A DNA stretch of 64,000 nucleotides from Poriferisodalis sp965116245. Its GTDB lineage: Bacteria > Actinomycetota > Acidimicrobiia > Acidimicrobiales > Poriferisodalaceae. Of this stretch, positions 1 through 8,640 are shown one piece after another. Both the position numbers and the translations under genes were made by a program. Numbering within the stretch: the first letter of the stretch is position 1; every line of letters starts with the position of its first letter. The stretch is taken from the NCBI GenBank assembly GCA_965116245.1, contig OZ220497.1, positions 434,001 through 498,000 of the forward strand, written 5' to 3'. The notes under the pieces were generated by a model. The model ran no database searches. It had not been told where the DNA came from and saw only the letters and a list, made by a program, of their open reading frames with translations.

Positions 1-1059
1 CGCTAACGCTTCGGTGTCATTGGGGTCACTGTTAAGCACGCGGTCAAGATCCACCAGAGCCGATTGCAGATCGCAGCTAGCACCGAGCTGTCCGTCTGGC
101 TGGCCGGAACTGTCCGGATCCTGCGCCGATAGTGCCTCACATTGACGCAGATGCAAACGAGCGGACAGCAAGTGTGCGCCTCGTAGGTCTCGATCTAACC
201 GATAGATCTCCTCCAAGGTGTCGCGCGACTGATCTAGCTGGTTGGCAGCGAATAGCCGCTGCGCGTCTACCAACAAGGATCGAGCCGATCGGTCTATGTC
301 GCCGGTGACGGTCTCGCTTGACAGCCGCAAACCCGCTGAGCGGGCCAACGCCACGCCCGCCAGCACGCCTATCGCGACCAAGACGCTGACCGTAAGGACC
401 GAGACCAGGCGCAGCCGTCTTCGGCTTCCTTTGGTGCGCAGCGGCATCGCAGCGGCACTGAGCTCGCCACTGTCTAGTGGACGCTCGGTGACTGGACTAT
501 CGGTGAGGGGACCATCAGTGATGCGGCGATCAGTGGGTTGGAGCTTCCAGCGCCTTAGCGCGAACCACAGTCCCGCCGCGGCCGCGGCAAAAACAGCTAC
601 GGGCAGAGCCCACACCAGTGTGCCTATGCCCTCCCCGGGAGGCAGTGCGTTGACATCGTCGCCGTAGACAGCCGCCAGCTCGGCCTTGATTTCGACATCG
701 CTGCGTCCAGCGTCCACCCAAAGATCAATCTGCCTACGCATGGCGGCCGCAGCCGGAGCGTTTGACTCCAACACGCTCTGGCCATCGCAGACTGGGCACA
801 GAGTGGCGGCTTTCAGGTCGTATGCACGTTCTGCCTCGGTAGCAGGCGTGCGTGACGCTCTTGCCGCCACAACCAACGCGACGACAGCCACCATGGCAAT
901 AGCCAGCCAGCCAATGCGCCGCGTTAAGCGACCCGCGTTATTGGTTTTGGCCGACGCTGAATTGGCTGGCTCTGGCCCAGTTGAATCTGAAACAATCGGA
1001 GCTGGATCAGCCGATTCTGGCTCGCCCGACGCTGTACTAGTCGATTCTGGGGCGCTCAT
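1..1059 (-). CDS. ccmH: CcmH-type cytochrome c maturation protein, partial (3' end lies before the window)
   Basis: The minus-strand frame opens with ATG at 1059 and runs without a stop to base 1, so the C-terminus is missing. The first ~45 residues are Ser/Pro/Glu-rich, followed by a membrane segment at about residues 50-66. A thiol motif CPVCDGQS (Cys85, Cys88) then matches the apocytochrome-reducing CcmH/CycL signature. A second hydrophobic segment (~145-166), a third (~222-243) and a helical region follow, reminiscent of a CcmI/CycH-like C-terminal TPR half. Family knowledge: CcmH reduces or relays the haem-binding cysteines of apocytochrome c outside the membrane. It is the last gene of the ccm operon, 7 bp after ccmG. 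The fused CcmI-like tail is inference because the end is not visible. Confidence 0.85.
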   Translation of the reverse strand, partial: MSAPESTSTASGEPESADPAPIVSDSTGPEPANSASAKTNNAGRLTRRIGWLAIAMVAVVALVVAARASRTPATEAERAYDLKAATLCPVCDGQSVLESNAPAAAAMRRQIDLWVDAGRSDVEIKAELAAVYGDDVNALPPGEGIGTLVWALPVAVFAAAAAGLWFALRRWKLQPTDRRITDGPLTDSPVTERPLDSGELSAAAMPLRTKGSRRRLRLVSVLTVSVLVAIGVLAGVALARSAGLRLSSETVTGDIDRSARSLLVDAQRLFAANQLDQSRDTLEEIYRLDRDLRGAHLLSARLHLRQCEALSAQDPDSSGQPDGQLGASCDLQSALVDLDRVLNSDPNDTEALA

Positions 1060-1066
1060 GGTTGGT

Positions 1067-1852
1067 CTATTGGCCTAGCTGAGATTCAGCGTTGCGCGTC
1101 TCGGCTTCTTGGGCAGCTAAGTCAATCAATGCAGCGATGACCGCATCGGGGTCATCAGCGCTGATCTGACCCTGCCAGCGAGCCGCGACAATGCCCTCGG
1201 GAGTGATCAGGAACGACTCAGGTGGCCGCAACACGCCGAACTCAACCGCCCAACGCGAATCGGGGTCGCTAACTACCGGCCAGTGGCCGCCTAGGCGCTC
1301 GTAGAAAGCAACAGCGTCGGATGTGCGGTCACCGAACGGCACGGCTACCAAGACACCGTCATCAATATGAGTGTCTCTCCAAGTCGCCAGAGCAGGGTGT
1401 TCGCGCTCGCACGGCACACACCAAGAGGCAAAAAAGTTGACCAACACCCACTTAGGATTCGACGACAGCGGACCCACAGCATCAATGTCGAAGCGAGCCA
1501 CGTCCTCAGGACCCATCCGTACGCCGGGGAAGGCCAGTGCATCGGGAGCGACGTCGGCTGGCCAGATGACCTCACCGCTCAGTGGCGGCACCAGTTCGCC
1601 GATTAGTGGGCTCGCGGCGCGGATAGCTCCCCCGTCTGCATCACGAGTTGCCAAGAGCGCTATCAGACCCACCGCGACCAAGCCGACGAGCACCGCTACG
1701 ACCTGCACCCACGCGCTCTTTTTTTTCCGGTTTCGGGTGCTAGCGCTTCGGGATCCATCGATTCGTGAACTATCGACTTGGCTGCCAGCTTCGACGCTCT
1801 GCTCGCTCGGCACCACCGGTTCGCTCACCGGCTCAGGTTCGCCAATTTTCAT
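1067..1852 (-). CDS. ccmG: CcmG/DsbE-type membrane-anchored thioredoxin
   Basis: 261 aa. An unusually long acidic and Ser-rich cytoplasmic leader of about 45 residues precedes one membrane anchor (~48-68) and an extracytoplasmic thioredoxin fold. The active site is CVPC at 145-148 in the context FFASWCVPCERE, typical of CcmG/ResA/TlpA. Family role: a thioredoxin-like reductant that keeps CcmH and apocytochrome cysteines reduced for haem ligation. The start overlaps the ccmF stop by 4 bp, which suggests translational coupling. It could also be called TlpA or ResA, but its place inside a full ccm operon favours CcmG. Confidence 0.9.
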   Translation of the reverse strand: MKIGEPEPVSEPVVPSEQSVEAGSQVDSSRIDGSRSASTRNRKKKSAWVQVVAVLVGLVAVGLIALLATRDADGGAIRAASPLIGELVPPLSGEVIWPADVAPDALAFPGVRMGPEDVARFDIDAVGPLSSNPKWVLVNFFASWCVPCEREHPALATWRDTHIDDGVLVAVPFGDRTSDAVAFYERLGGHWPVVSDPDSRWAVEFGVLRPPESFLITPEGIVAARWQGQISADDPDAVIAALIDLAAQEAETRNAESQLGQ

Positions 1853-3891
1853 TGGCGGCTCTCCTGCGCCGAGACAACGGCTCGCTCATCTGTTGCATCA
1901 GTCGAGTCGCGCTGCAACCGTTTGTTGCCGCGGCGCAAGCCCCGACCTCGCGCTCGCGTCGGGCCACTAGGAGTTCGCTGGCTGCGAATCGCCCCGCTTC
2001 GAGTCGGTGCAAGCGCAGCGGCCGTTCCCAGCGCGAGCACCGCACCGCCTAGCCACATCCACGCAACCAACGGCTTGATGAGCACGCGCAGCGCCACCTC
2101 ATCACTGCCTTCGTCAGGAATGGTCGCGAGCGACAGGTACACATCGTCAATCAGGCTCGTAGCCACAGATGGCGTGGAGATCGGCTGGCCAAACTCGGCG
2201 AAGCGCGTCACCGCTGGCTCGAAGACTCCGCGGCCTTCAACATCAACACGCACACGTACGACTCGATTGCCGTTCTCAATTCCGTCGGTCAGACCCAGAT
2301 AGGTGACTTGTCGGCCAGCGACGGTGCCCGAATCCCCCGGCGAGAATGTGAACTCGCCAGCTGATCCGTATGCGCTTGATGCTATGAAACCAAAGGCGAT
2401 TACGCCGACTCCGATATGGGCGATCATTCCGCCGCCAGTGCGTCCAACCAGCCCGCGCCAACCGTTACGTCGTGCTCCGAGCCACAACAGCCGTCCGGCA
2501 CTGCCTATAACGAATCCGCCCAGGCCCAGCGCTAGCACCGACCACAGGCCGTGAGCTCCAGCCCACAACGCCAGCACCATCGTCGTCGCGCCAACCGTCG
2601 CTGGCCATAACAACCGCTTAGAGCGCAGCTCCGGCGATGTGTCACGCCAGTTCAGCGCCGGTGACAAAGCCATGAGCGCGAGCAGCGCAATGCCCACCGG
2701 TGCCAGCATCCGATCGAAGTAGGGCCGCCCTACGGCCAAGCGTTCAGAGGCCATGGCTTCGGCCAGCAGCGGGAACACCGTGCCGAGCAGCACCACAAAC
2801 GCAGCCACCGCAAACAGCAAGTTGTTGCCCAAGAATGATCCTTCTCGGGACCAGACGGACATCACGCTCGCGGGGCCTCGCAGCGCTTCGCCGCGCCAAC
2901 CAACCAGCACGACCCCGCTGAGCACGATCACCGCAAAAAAGGCCAACAAGGTGGGCCCTAGCGAGGACTCGCTGAACTCGTGTACCGACTCAAGTACGCC
3001 CGAGCGTGTCAAGAAGGTGCCGAAAATCGTCAACGCGAATGTCATGATCAGCAGCGACAAGTTCCACACCTGCAGCATCTGCCGACGCTGTTGAGTGATG
3101 AGCGAATGCACAAAGGCGGTCGCCGTCAGCCAGGGCAGTAGCGAGGCATTCTCGACCGGGTCCCACGCCCAGTAGCCGCCCCAGCCCAGCACCTCATATG
3201 ACCACCAGGCGCCAAGCATGATCCCGACGCCCAAGCTGCCCCATGCGAACAGTGTCCAACGGCGGGTGTCAGCCAGCCAGCGGCTGTCGAAGCGACCCGT
3301 GATCAGCGCTGCGATAGCGAAACTGAATGGCACGGTGAACCCCACGTAACCGAGGTAGAGCATCACTGGATGGATGGTCATTAGAGGGTGGTTGCGCAGT
3401 AGCGGATTCAAGCCACCGCCATCGAGTGGCGGATCGGACAGTGTGGCGAAGGGGTTGGCGGGGCCCGCAAGGAGTGCGAAGAAGAAGATGCACACGCCCA
3501 GCATCACCACAAATGCCCATGCGACGGTCGGCTCTGTGGTGCGTGTTCGGAATCTCCATGCCGCGGCGCCCACATAGCCGCACAGCACCAGCGCCCACAA
3601 CAAGATCGAGCCTTCGAGCGCGCCCCAAAACGTGGCGATCTTGTAGACGAAAGGGGTGGCAATGGTGGAGTTACGCGCTACGTAGGCGAGTGAGAAGTCG
3701 TCACTCAAGAGGGCAAACTCCATTGCGCCGACAGCCAGCACGCAGCCAGCGGCCATAGCCGCTATCCATGCCAGTGCGCGACGGCTGCGATCAGGCCGAT
3801 GAGCAACTCTCGCGCCGATCAGAGTTGCTGCTCCGCCCAGCGCGCTCATGAGGGCAACAGCTACGCCCAGCGTGCCCAGCAGGGCGATCAC
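1849..3891 (-). CDS. ccmF: CcmF haem lyase subunit
   Basis: 680 aa, a polytopic membrane protein of the usual CcmF length. The tryptophan-rich WWD haem-handling motif is at about 237-254 (WGGYWAWDPVENASLLPW). Conserved-looking histidines lie near 168-174 (NHPLMTIHPVMLYLGYVGF) and at 262, where the family has its haem ligands. It is expected to receive haem from holo-CcmE and, with CcmH, attach it covalently to the CxxCH motif of apocytochromes. The C-terminus after the last membrane span (~residues 640-680) is Arg/Ser-rich and probably cytoplasmic. It overlaps ccmE and ccmG by 4 bp each. Confidence 0.96.
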   Translation of the reverse strand: MIALLGTLGVAVALMSALGGAATLIGARVAHRPDRSRRALAWIAAMAAGCVLAVGAMEFALLSDDFSLAYVARNSTIATPFVYKIATFWGALEGSILLWALVLCGYVGAAAWRFRTRTTEPTVAWAFVVMLGVCIFFFALLAGPANPFATLSDPPLDGGGLNPLLRNHPLMTIHPVMLYLGYVGFTVPFSFAIAALITGRFDSRWLADTRRWTLFAWGSLGVGIMLGAWWSYEVLGWGGYWAWDPVENASLLPWLTATAFVHSLITQQRRQMLQVWNLSLLIMTFALTIFGTFLTRSGVLESVHEFSESSLGPTLLAFFAVIVLSGVVLVGWRGEALRGPASVMSVWSREGSFLGNNLLFAVAAFVVLLGTVFPLLAEAMASERLAVGRPYFDRMLAPVGIALLALMALSPALNWRDTSPELRSKRLLWPATVGATTMVLALWAGAHGLWSVLALGLGGFVIGSAGRLLWLGARRNGWRGLVGRTGGGMIAHIGVGVIAFGFIASSAYGSAGEFTFSPGDSGTVAGRQVTYLGLTDGIENGNRVVRVRVDVEGRGVFEPAVTRFAEFGQPISTPSVATSLIDDVYLSLATIPDEGSDEVALRVLIKPLVAWMWLGGAVLALGTAAALAPTRSGAIRSQRTPSGPTRARGRGLRRGNKRLQRDSTDATDERAVVSAQESRQ

Positions 3892-4490
3892 TGCCGGGGC
3901 ACTCCCGATGGGCAGTCGTCCAGAAAACCCTCTGGCGGTTCATCCGGGTCGCCAACCCGATCCGCGTTGGCTGCCGCGTATTCGTTGGTGTGTTTCACGA
4001 GCATGTTGTCGCTTGAGAAGAAGTGAGTGTCGGGCCCAGACAGAGTCACGACATCACCACGCCGCCAGCGCCCTTCAAGTACCACCGGAATCCACGGCGA
4101 CTCAAACAGGTCGGGAGGATCAACTGAGTGCCGCACTGAGACCGATGCACAGTTGTGCATCACCTCAAAGGTGGTCACGCCACTATCAACAACCACCGAA
4201 GCTGGCACTACGCGTCCCTGCAAGCGAAAGCGTCGATCGCCCAACTCGACACGCTGAGCGATCGCTTCATCTGCGTTCCGGAAGAACAGCGTGGCGTTAC
4301 GTAGGCCTGCGATCGCGGCTATGCCGCCAGCGATGAGCAGCACCAGCACAAAGGCACCGATCACAATTCTGCGTCGGCGGCCCAACTGGCGACGTGCCGC
4401 CGCACGGTCGGCAGGTGCCCCAAGCGGATGTCGGGGACTGAGGTCAGCCATGGGAGTGGGATGCTGTGGCATCATCGGCGGCACTGTCAT
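3888..4490 (-). CDS. ccmE: CcmE haem chaperone
   Basis: 200 aa with one N-terminal membrane anchor (~41-62) and an extracytoplasmic beta-barrel. The haem-binding signature HxxxY is seen as His167-Tyr171 (VKHTNEY), the classical histidine type rather than the cysteine variant known from some archaea and other bacteria. It carries haem covalently between CcmC and CcmF. The annotated ATG at 4490 overlaps ccmD by 47 bp. An internal ATG at 4451 (MADLSPRH) would cut the overlap to 8 bp and may be the true start. Confidence 0.93.
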   Translation of the reverse strand: MTVPPMMPQHPTPMADLSPRHPLGAPADRAAARRQLGRRRRIVIGAFVLVLLIAGGIAAIAGLRNATLFFRNADEAIAQRVELGDRRFRLQGRVVPASVVVDSGVTTFEVMHNCASVSVRHSVDPPDLFESPWIPVVLEGRWRRGDVVTLSGPDTHFFSSDNMLVKHTNEYAAANADRVGDPDEPPEGFLDDCPSGVPRQ

Positions 4491-4671
4491 TGTCGTAGGT
4501 CGTATTCGCTGCGCTGCTTTTTGCAGCGCTGACTTCCGAAATATCGGTGCCTGCGCCGATTTCCAGGCTCCGACTCAGCTTGCGGCCACGGCGGATGACC
4601 CATACGACATAAGCAATCGTGGCCACTGCTGTGAGCAGGTAGCCCGAGATCACGTTCGCGGCGTGTGTCAC
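4444..4671 (-). CDS. ccmD: CcmD-like small membrane protein
   Basis: 75 aa: a short N-terminus, one transmembrane helix (about residues 9-26, YLLTAVATIAYVVWVIRRG), then a positive stretch and an acidic/Ala/Ser tail. CcmD proteins are tiny and poorly conserved, and the call rests on size, topology and position between ccmC and ccmE. In other organisms CcmD helps release holo-CcmE from the CcmABCD complex. It starts in a 4-bp overlap with the ccmC stop. Confidence 0.75.
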   Translation of the reverse strand: MTHAANVISGYLLTAVATIAYVVWVIRRGRKLSRSLEIGAGTDISEVSAAKSSAANTTYDNDSAADDATASHSHG

Positions 4672-5459
4672 TGATCGGCCGCTTGTTCGCTGCGGCGCTG
4701 CGCAAGGAGTTCTGTCAGCATTTCCTCTTCAGCCAGCTCCTCTAGGCGCAGCACCCTGTAGCGATGAATGCCAACCCAAACTGCGACAACCGTGAACACG
4801 GCGAAGGAATACAAGAGCGTCCACAGCATCTCACCTGTGATATTGAGGTCTCCTCCCGGCTGGAGGTTCAAGCTGGCTTCTTGATGCAGTGTGCGCCACC
4901 AGTCCACCGAGTAATGCACAATCGGAAGGTTGACCACAGCGATGAGCGCCATCACAGCGCATCGTCGCGCCCTGGCTCGTGATTCGGCAGGAAGCTGCCG
5001 CAGCGCGAGGTAGCCGAGATAAGTGACAAACAACAGCACGGTTGTGGTGAGTCTGGCGTCCCACTGCCAATAGGTACCCCAGGTCACTTTCCCCCACAGG
5101 GAACCGGTCACGAGCGTCAGGCCGGTGAATACCACTCCCAGCTCGGCTGCCGAACCAGCAACACGATCCCAGCCGCGCGCTCGCCGGTCAGAGAGTAAGC
5201 CGTAGTCGGCTCCGTGGCCGCTGCGAGTCCGCAGCAGCACCATGACACTGGCAATTGCGGTCAGCGCGAAACTGCCATAGGCCACCCAGATGGAGGGCAC
5301 ATGTATGTACATGAACCGCACAGCGTCACCCTGGACGACATCAGCTGGCGAGACCCACAGTGCCAAGAGCGCCATCACTGCCGCTGCGGAGATCGCAATC
5401 GCTCCGAGCACGCGAGTCGCCACGCTGCCGGTTGACGACCGCGAGGCAAGCTCGGTCAT
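4668..5459 (-). CDS. ccmC: CcmC haem-transfer membrane protein
   Basis: About 263 aa from the ATG at 5459, with six hydrophobic segments. The WWD motif is at ~122-136 (WGKVTWGTYWQWDAR), with candidate haem-ligand histidines at residue 53 (YIHVPSIW) and near 175 (NLPIVHYSVDWW). Known role: loads haem onto CcmE together with CcmA, B and D. The open frame extends to 5564, but that would overlap ccmB by 85 bp and add a non-membrane leader, so 5459 is preferred. The sequence CGCAGG directly abuts this ATG, so spacing to a ribosome site is poor and the start stays uncertain. Confidence 0.93.
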   Translation of the reverse strand: MTELASRSSTGSVATRVLGAIAISAAAVMALLALWVSPADVVQGDAVRFMYIHVPSIWVAYGSFALTAIASVMVLLRTRSGHGADYGLLSDRRARGWDRVAGSAAELGVVFTGLTLVTGSLWGKVTWGTYWQWDARLTTTVLLFVTYLGYLALRQLPAESRARARRCAVMALIAVVNLPIVHYSVDWWRTLHQEASLNLQPGGDLNITGEMLWTLLYSFAVFTVVAVWVGIHRYRVLRLEELAEEEMLTELLAQRRSEQAADQ

Positions 5460-5479
5460 CCTGCGCCAAGTTTCATGAC

Positions 5480-6148
5480 TCAGGCATCCTCCAGCAACGG
5501 GCCTGACGCCGCCCAGGCCACTGCCATGTAGGTGACCAACACCACAGCCAATAGTGCCGCCCAACTCCAGCCTTGGTCGGCGTTAGTCCCAAGCGCCACG
5601 TCGAACGCCCGGGTTCCGGCCAATAACACCGGTGCAGCCACCGGTATCAGCAACAGCGGAAGCAGGGTATCTGCCGACCGCAGACCTACCGTCATCGCCC
5701 CATAGAGCGCCCCGCAGATCGCAAGCGCACACAAGCCGCACAGCCCCGCAACGACAACCAGCAGCCAGTCTTGGACTGTGACCGAATAGAACACCACTAG
5801 ACCCGCGGCGGTGAACACACTGATGATCATGAGTTGAACAGCCAGCGCGGCTGCCTTTCCGCACACGATTGCGGCTGGCGCGAGTCCACCCAGGCGCAAT
5901 GCGTCGAGGTTGCCGCCCTCGGCTTCAACATCAAAGCTGCGTTTTGCTGCAAGCACTGCCCCAAATAGCACTGCCACCCAGAACAGACCGCCTGCACCGG
6001 CCCCCAGCAAGGACGGGTTCGCGTCGAAGGCGAAAGCGAATATGACTAGCACAAGCATCACGATCGGCACTATGCGGACGAGGGTGATGCGAGCGCGCCG
6101 CTCAATGGTGATGTCCTTGCGGCAGACGAGCCAGATCTCACGCAGCAT
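5480..6148 (-). CDS. ccmB: CcmB haem exporter membrane subunit
   Basis: 222 aa from ATG 6148 (MLREIWLVCRKDITIERRAR), the usual CcmB opening of an amphipathic helix then six membrane spans. The open frame extends to 6214, but that would lie deep inside ccmA. The chosen start overlaps ccmA by 11 bp. CcmB is the permease partner of the CcmA ATPase in the complex that drives release of holo-CcmE. The hydrophobicity pattern and the GGNLDALRL segment fit the family. Confidence 0.92.
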   Translation of the reverse strand: MLREIWLVCRKDITIERRARITLVRIVPIVMLVLVIFAFAFDANPSLLGAGAGGLFWVAVLFGAVLAAKRSFDVEAEGGNLDALRLGGLAPAAIVCGKAAALAVQLMIISVFTAAGLVVFYSVTVQDWLLVVVAGLCGLCALAICGALYGAMTVGLRSADTLLPLLLIPVAAPVLLAGTRAFDVALGTNADQGWSWAALLAVVLVTYMAVAWAASGPLLEDA

Positions 6149-6833
6149 TGTTTGGGTTGCGCGTGGTCGGGTTGCACTTGGCTGGAGCCGGTGCCGTTGT
6201 CTGGACGCGACCACCGACCAGAACTACCTGGCGTGTTGCGTCAACGCAAGGGCGTCCCGTCTCGTGCGATGCGAATAGCACAGTGGCACCAGCTTGGACC
6301 GCTTCGATCAACAATTCGTCGAGCGCATCACGCCTCAAGGTGTCCAGCCCGGCATGAGGCTCATCCAGCAGCCAAAGCCGCGGACGCGCAATAGCCAGGC
6401 ACGCCAGCGCGACGCGCCGCTGCTGGCCCTCGGACAATCGTCTGACTACAACATCGCCAAGGCGACCGGCGAGTTCAAAGCGTTCCCTCGCAGCCGATAC
6501 CTCCACCGCAGAGGCACGATGCACATCAGCGCAGTAGCGCAGTTGATCGTTAACCCGTAGATCCCCATAGAGCGGTGATCGATGTCCCAACAGTCCCACG
6601 TGCGTTCCGACTGCACGGCGTCGCGCCCGCAAATCAAATCCGAGCACCTCGGCTCGCGCGCCTCGCAGGGGAATCAACCCCGCGCATGCCCTCAACAGCG
6701 TGGTCTTGCCCGCTCCGTTGGGTCCTCGCAGGCACACCATTTCGCCGGTCTCTATGCGCAGGTTCACGCCAGCCAGCGCTGGAAAGCGGCCCAGCAGGGC
6801 GACAACACCCTCAAAGGCAACGGCGGCGCCCAC
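6138..6833 (-). CDS. ccmA: CcmA ABC-transporter ATPase
   Basis: 231 aa from a GTG start. Walker A is GPNGAGKTT (37-45), the ABC signature LSEGQQRR (133-140), Walker B LWLLDEP (153-159), and a switch histidine occurs in ASHET. Cytoplasmic ATPase of the CcmABCD complex, first gene of the operon. A TAGCCT hexamer at 6843-6848 ends 9 nt before the start codon on this strand, which may mark a near-leaderless transcript. Confidence 0.94.
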   Translation of the reverse strand: MGAAVAFEGVVALLGRFPALAGVNLRIETGEMVCLRGPNGAGKTTLLRACAGLIPLRGARAEVLGFDLRARRRAVGTHVGLLGHRSPLYGDLRVNDQLRYCADVHRASAVEVSAARERFELAGRLGDVVVRRLSEGQQRRVALACLAIARPRLWLLDEPHAGLDTLRRDALDELLIEAVQAGATVLFASHETGRPCVDATRQVVLVGGRVQTTAPAPAKCNPTTRNPNNAA

Positions 6834-7010
6834 TGAGCGTCAAGGCTAGGTCTGGCTGCGTCATCCCCAACACAGCACACTCCGGGCAGCCCTCGCTGGC
6901 TGGACCTGCGCAGCTTTCCGTTACCGGGTTGCCCCTACCGGTTTGCACGGCGGATAGTTGGTTCGCATATCCACAATTGGCGAGTATTAGTTCGCTACCC
7001 TTGAAACGCG
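6834..7010. promoter_or_regulatory. Divergent intergenic promoter region, ccmA / DUF5317 gene
   Basis: 177 bp separate the divergent starts at 6833 and 7011, so promoters for both directions must lie here. Visible candidates are TAGCCT (minus, 6843-6848, 9 nt before GTG) and TACCCT on the plus strand, also 9 nt before the GTG at 7011. No operator palindrome was recognised. Confidence 0.45.
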
Positions 7011-8144
7011 GTGTTGCTCATCGCTCTCATGGCCTTGCTAGGACTCGGCTTCGGTTTCGTCGCCGCGGTTGTTTCCGGCAATAGGCCTGCTGAAGTTGTC
7101 CGTCGGCTGCGTCTACTGCGAGTCCGCTACTGGCCGGTGCTGATACTCGCGGCGGTGCTGTCTCTTGCAGTGACGTTGGATGCCAACATGTTGGCTGGCA
7201 GATTCGCGCTCGGCATCTCCCTGGCGCTGCTGTTGGCAGGTTGCCTACTCAACCAACACATAGCTGGTGCGCGCATCGTTGCGGTCGGCGCTGTCGCCAA
7301 CCTCGCCGTATTGCTAGTGAACGGCTACCTGCCGATGAGTGAGAGTGCTGTCGTGGCTGCGGACATCATTGACTTTGAGGGGCTTGAACGGGTGCTGCTG
7401 GGTGCAGCTCGCCGTTGGTCCGACGACGCGACGATCGCCGCGTGGCTGGGCGGTGCTGTCCCGATTGCGCCACTACGTGACGTAGTGTCGCTGGGCGACT
7501 TGGTTACAGCCGCCGGGCTAGCCAATGTCGGCTTCCGGCTTATGTCACCGACCGCACGACATCGCTATCGGCGGGAGTTGGCAGCGAGGCGCCACGGCGG
7601 TGATCACGAGGATGCCTCAGTTGTGTTGAGGCCCGCGGGACAAGCTGCAACGTTGGAGCAGCCGGCTCTGGCTGACGCTGCGCCGCTGTCTCCTGCAACG
7701 CCATTACTTGCAGTGTCGCCTGCGCGGGTTCGCCCCGCTGCTGCTGGCAGCGTGCCAGAGCCCAGCGTGGCACAGCCGAGCTTGGCGCAGCCCAAGGTGG
7801 CGCAACCGAACAACGAGCCAGCTTGGTTGTCGCGAGTAGAACCAGCACCGTGGCCCGCCCCCGCGCCGTGGCCCAGAGAATGGGGGCCCGGAGAGAGGGG
7901 GCCCGGAGAGAATGGGCCCGGAGAGAATGGGCCCGGAGAGAATGGGCTCAGGGAATGGGGCCCCAGCGAAATCATGCCTAACGAAGTCATGCTCGCAGAA
8001 GCGGTGCCTGATGAGATGGGGCTCCGAAGAGTGTGGCCCGATGAAGCGGCGCCAGGCGAGTCTCAGGCCGGTGAATTGTGGTCAGACGATTCATGGCACG
8101 GCGAAGCCCTGCCGCATGAGACGGGCAGGCTTGACAGCGTTTGA
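7011..8144 (+). CDS. DUF5317-like membrane protein with a long repetitive C-terminal tail
   Basis: 377 aa from GTG. Residues 1-185 are five or so hydrophobic segments with the pattern of DUF5317 (NGYLPMS, then VSLGDLVTAAGLANVGFRLM), a family of unknown function common in actinobacteria. After residue ~190 the protein becomes Ala/Pro/Glu-rich and non-membrane. It includes five near-identical five-residue units (GPGEN type) encoded by a 15-bp tandem repeat near 7874-7953, then an acidic tail rich in Glu, Pro and Trp. The tail is far longer than in typical members and probably disordered. Function unknown. Confidence 0.75.
   Translation: MLLIALMALLGLGFGFVAAVVSGNRPAEVVRRLRLLRVRYWPVLILAAVLSLAVTLDANMLAGRFALGISLALLLAGCLLNQHIAGARIVAVGAVANLAVLLVNGYLPMSESAVVAADIIDFEGLERVLLGAARRWSDDATIAAWLGGAVPIAPLRDVVSLGDLVTAAGLANVGFRLMSPTARHRYRRELAARRHGGDHEDASVVLRPAGQAATLEQPALADAAPLSPATPLLAVSPARVRPAAAGSVPEPSVAQPSLAQPKVAQPNNEPAWLSRVEPAPWPAPAPWPREWGPGERGPGENGPGENGPGENGLREWGPSEIMPNEVMLAEAVPDEMGLRRVWPDEAAPGESQAGELWSDDSWHGEALPHETGRLDSV
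7874..7953 (+). repeat. 15-bp in-frame tandem repeat
   Basis: About five consecutive units of the type GGGCCCGGAGAGAAT, read as Gly-Pro-Gly-Glu-Asn/Arg, inside the DUF5317 gene. The unit is a multiple of three, so copy-number change keeps the reading frame. Confidence 0.85.
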
Positions 8145-8280
8145 TGCGACCCGATTACCGATAGCCGCAAGCAGCAGGCGACTCGGCATGTGAGTCAGAC
8201 GCTCGGTCACCAGCGCGCTGCAACAGCCCAGCGTGCCCAAACGACCCAACTTGCACAGCAAGCGCCACGTACGAGTCTAC

Positions 8281-8310
8281 TTAACGGGATGGGGCGATAG
8301 CCGCGATAAT
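8281..8310 (+). promoter_or_regulatory. Candidate leaderless promoter
   Basis: TTAACG (8281-8286) and GATAAT (8305-8310) are spaced by 18 nt and resemble -35 and -10 boxes. The -10 ends 6 nt before the GTG at 8317, so transcription would begin at or next to the start codon. Confidence 0.45.
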
Positions 8311-8316
8311 GGCGCC

Positions 8317-8640
8317 GTGGCTAATGCTGATAAGTCCGATGTGCGCTCGACCAGCGGCGGTGATGTAGCCGACGACAGCGTGGCCGCAGCAGACCCGCAG
8401 GTGGACGATGTTCTCGTTCGCAGAGCGCGGCTGAAGCGGATCACCAGCCTGGGCCAGCGCGCGGGGTACGGCCTCTATGTCGCTTCGCTTATCGGAGGCG
8501 CTATCGGTATCCGCTGGGGATACACACCGCTGCTCAGCACCTTGATCGCCGTAGCGCTTGTGGTTGGGTCAATGTTGCTCGCGCCCACAATTGTGATGAG
8601 CCACGGCATCAAGGCCGCTGAGCGCGAGGAGCGCCAATGA
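8317..8640 (+). CDS. Small two-helix membrane protein, unknown function
   Basis: 107 aa from GTG 8317 (VANADKSDV). This start is chosen over the upstream ATG at 8233 because a GATAAT box ends 6 nt before it and the upstream residues look non-coding. The first ~45 residues are acidic and hydrophilic, then a basic patch (RRARLKRITSLGQRAGYG) and two transmembrane helices (LYVASLIGGAIGIRW and LLSTLIAVALVVGSMLLA). Its stop overlaps the CoA-transferase start by 4 bp (ATGA), so the two are probably one transcript. No family recognised. Confidence 0.7.
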   Translation: MANADKSDVRSTSGGDVADDSVAAADPQVDDVLVRRARLKRITSLGQRAGYGLYVASLIGGAIGIRWGYTPLLSTLIAVALVVGSMLLAPTIVMSHGIKAAEREERQ

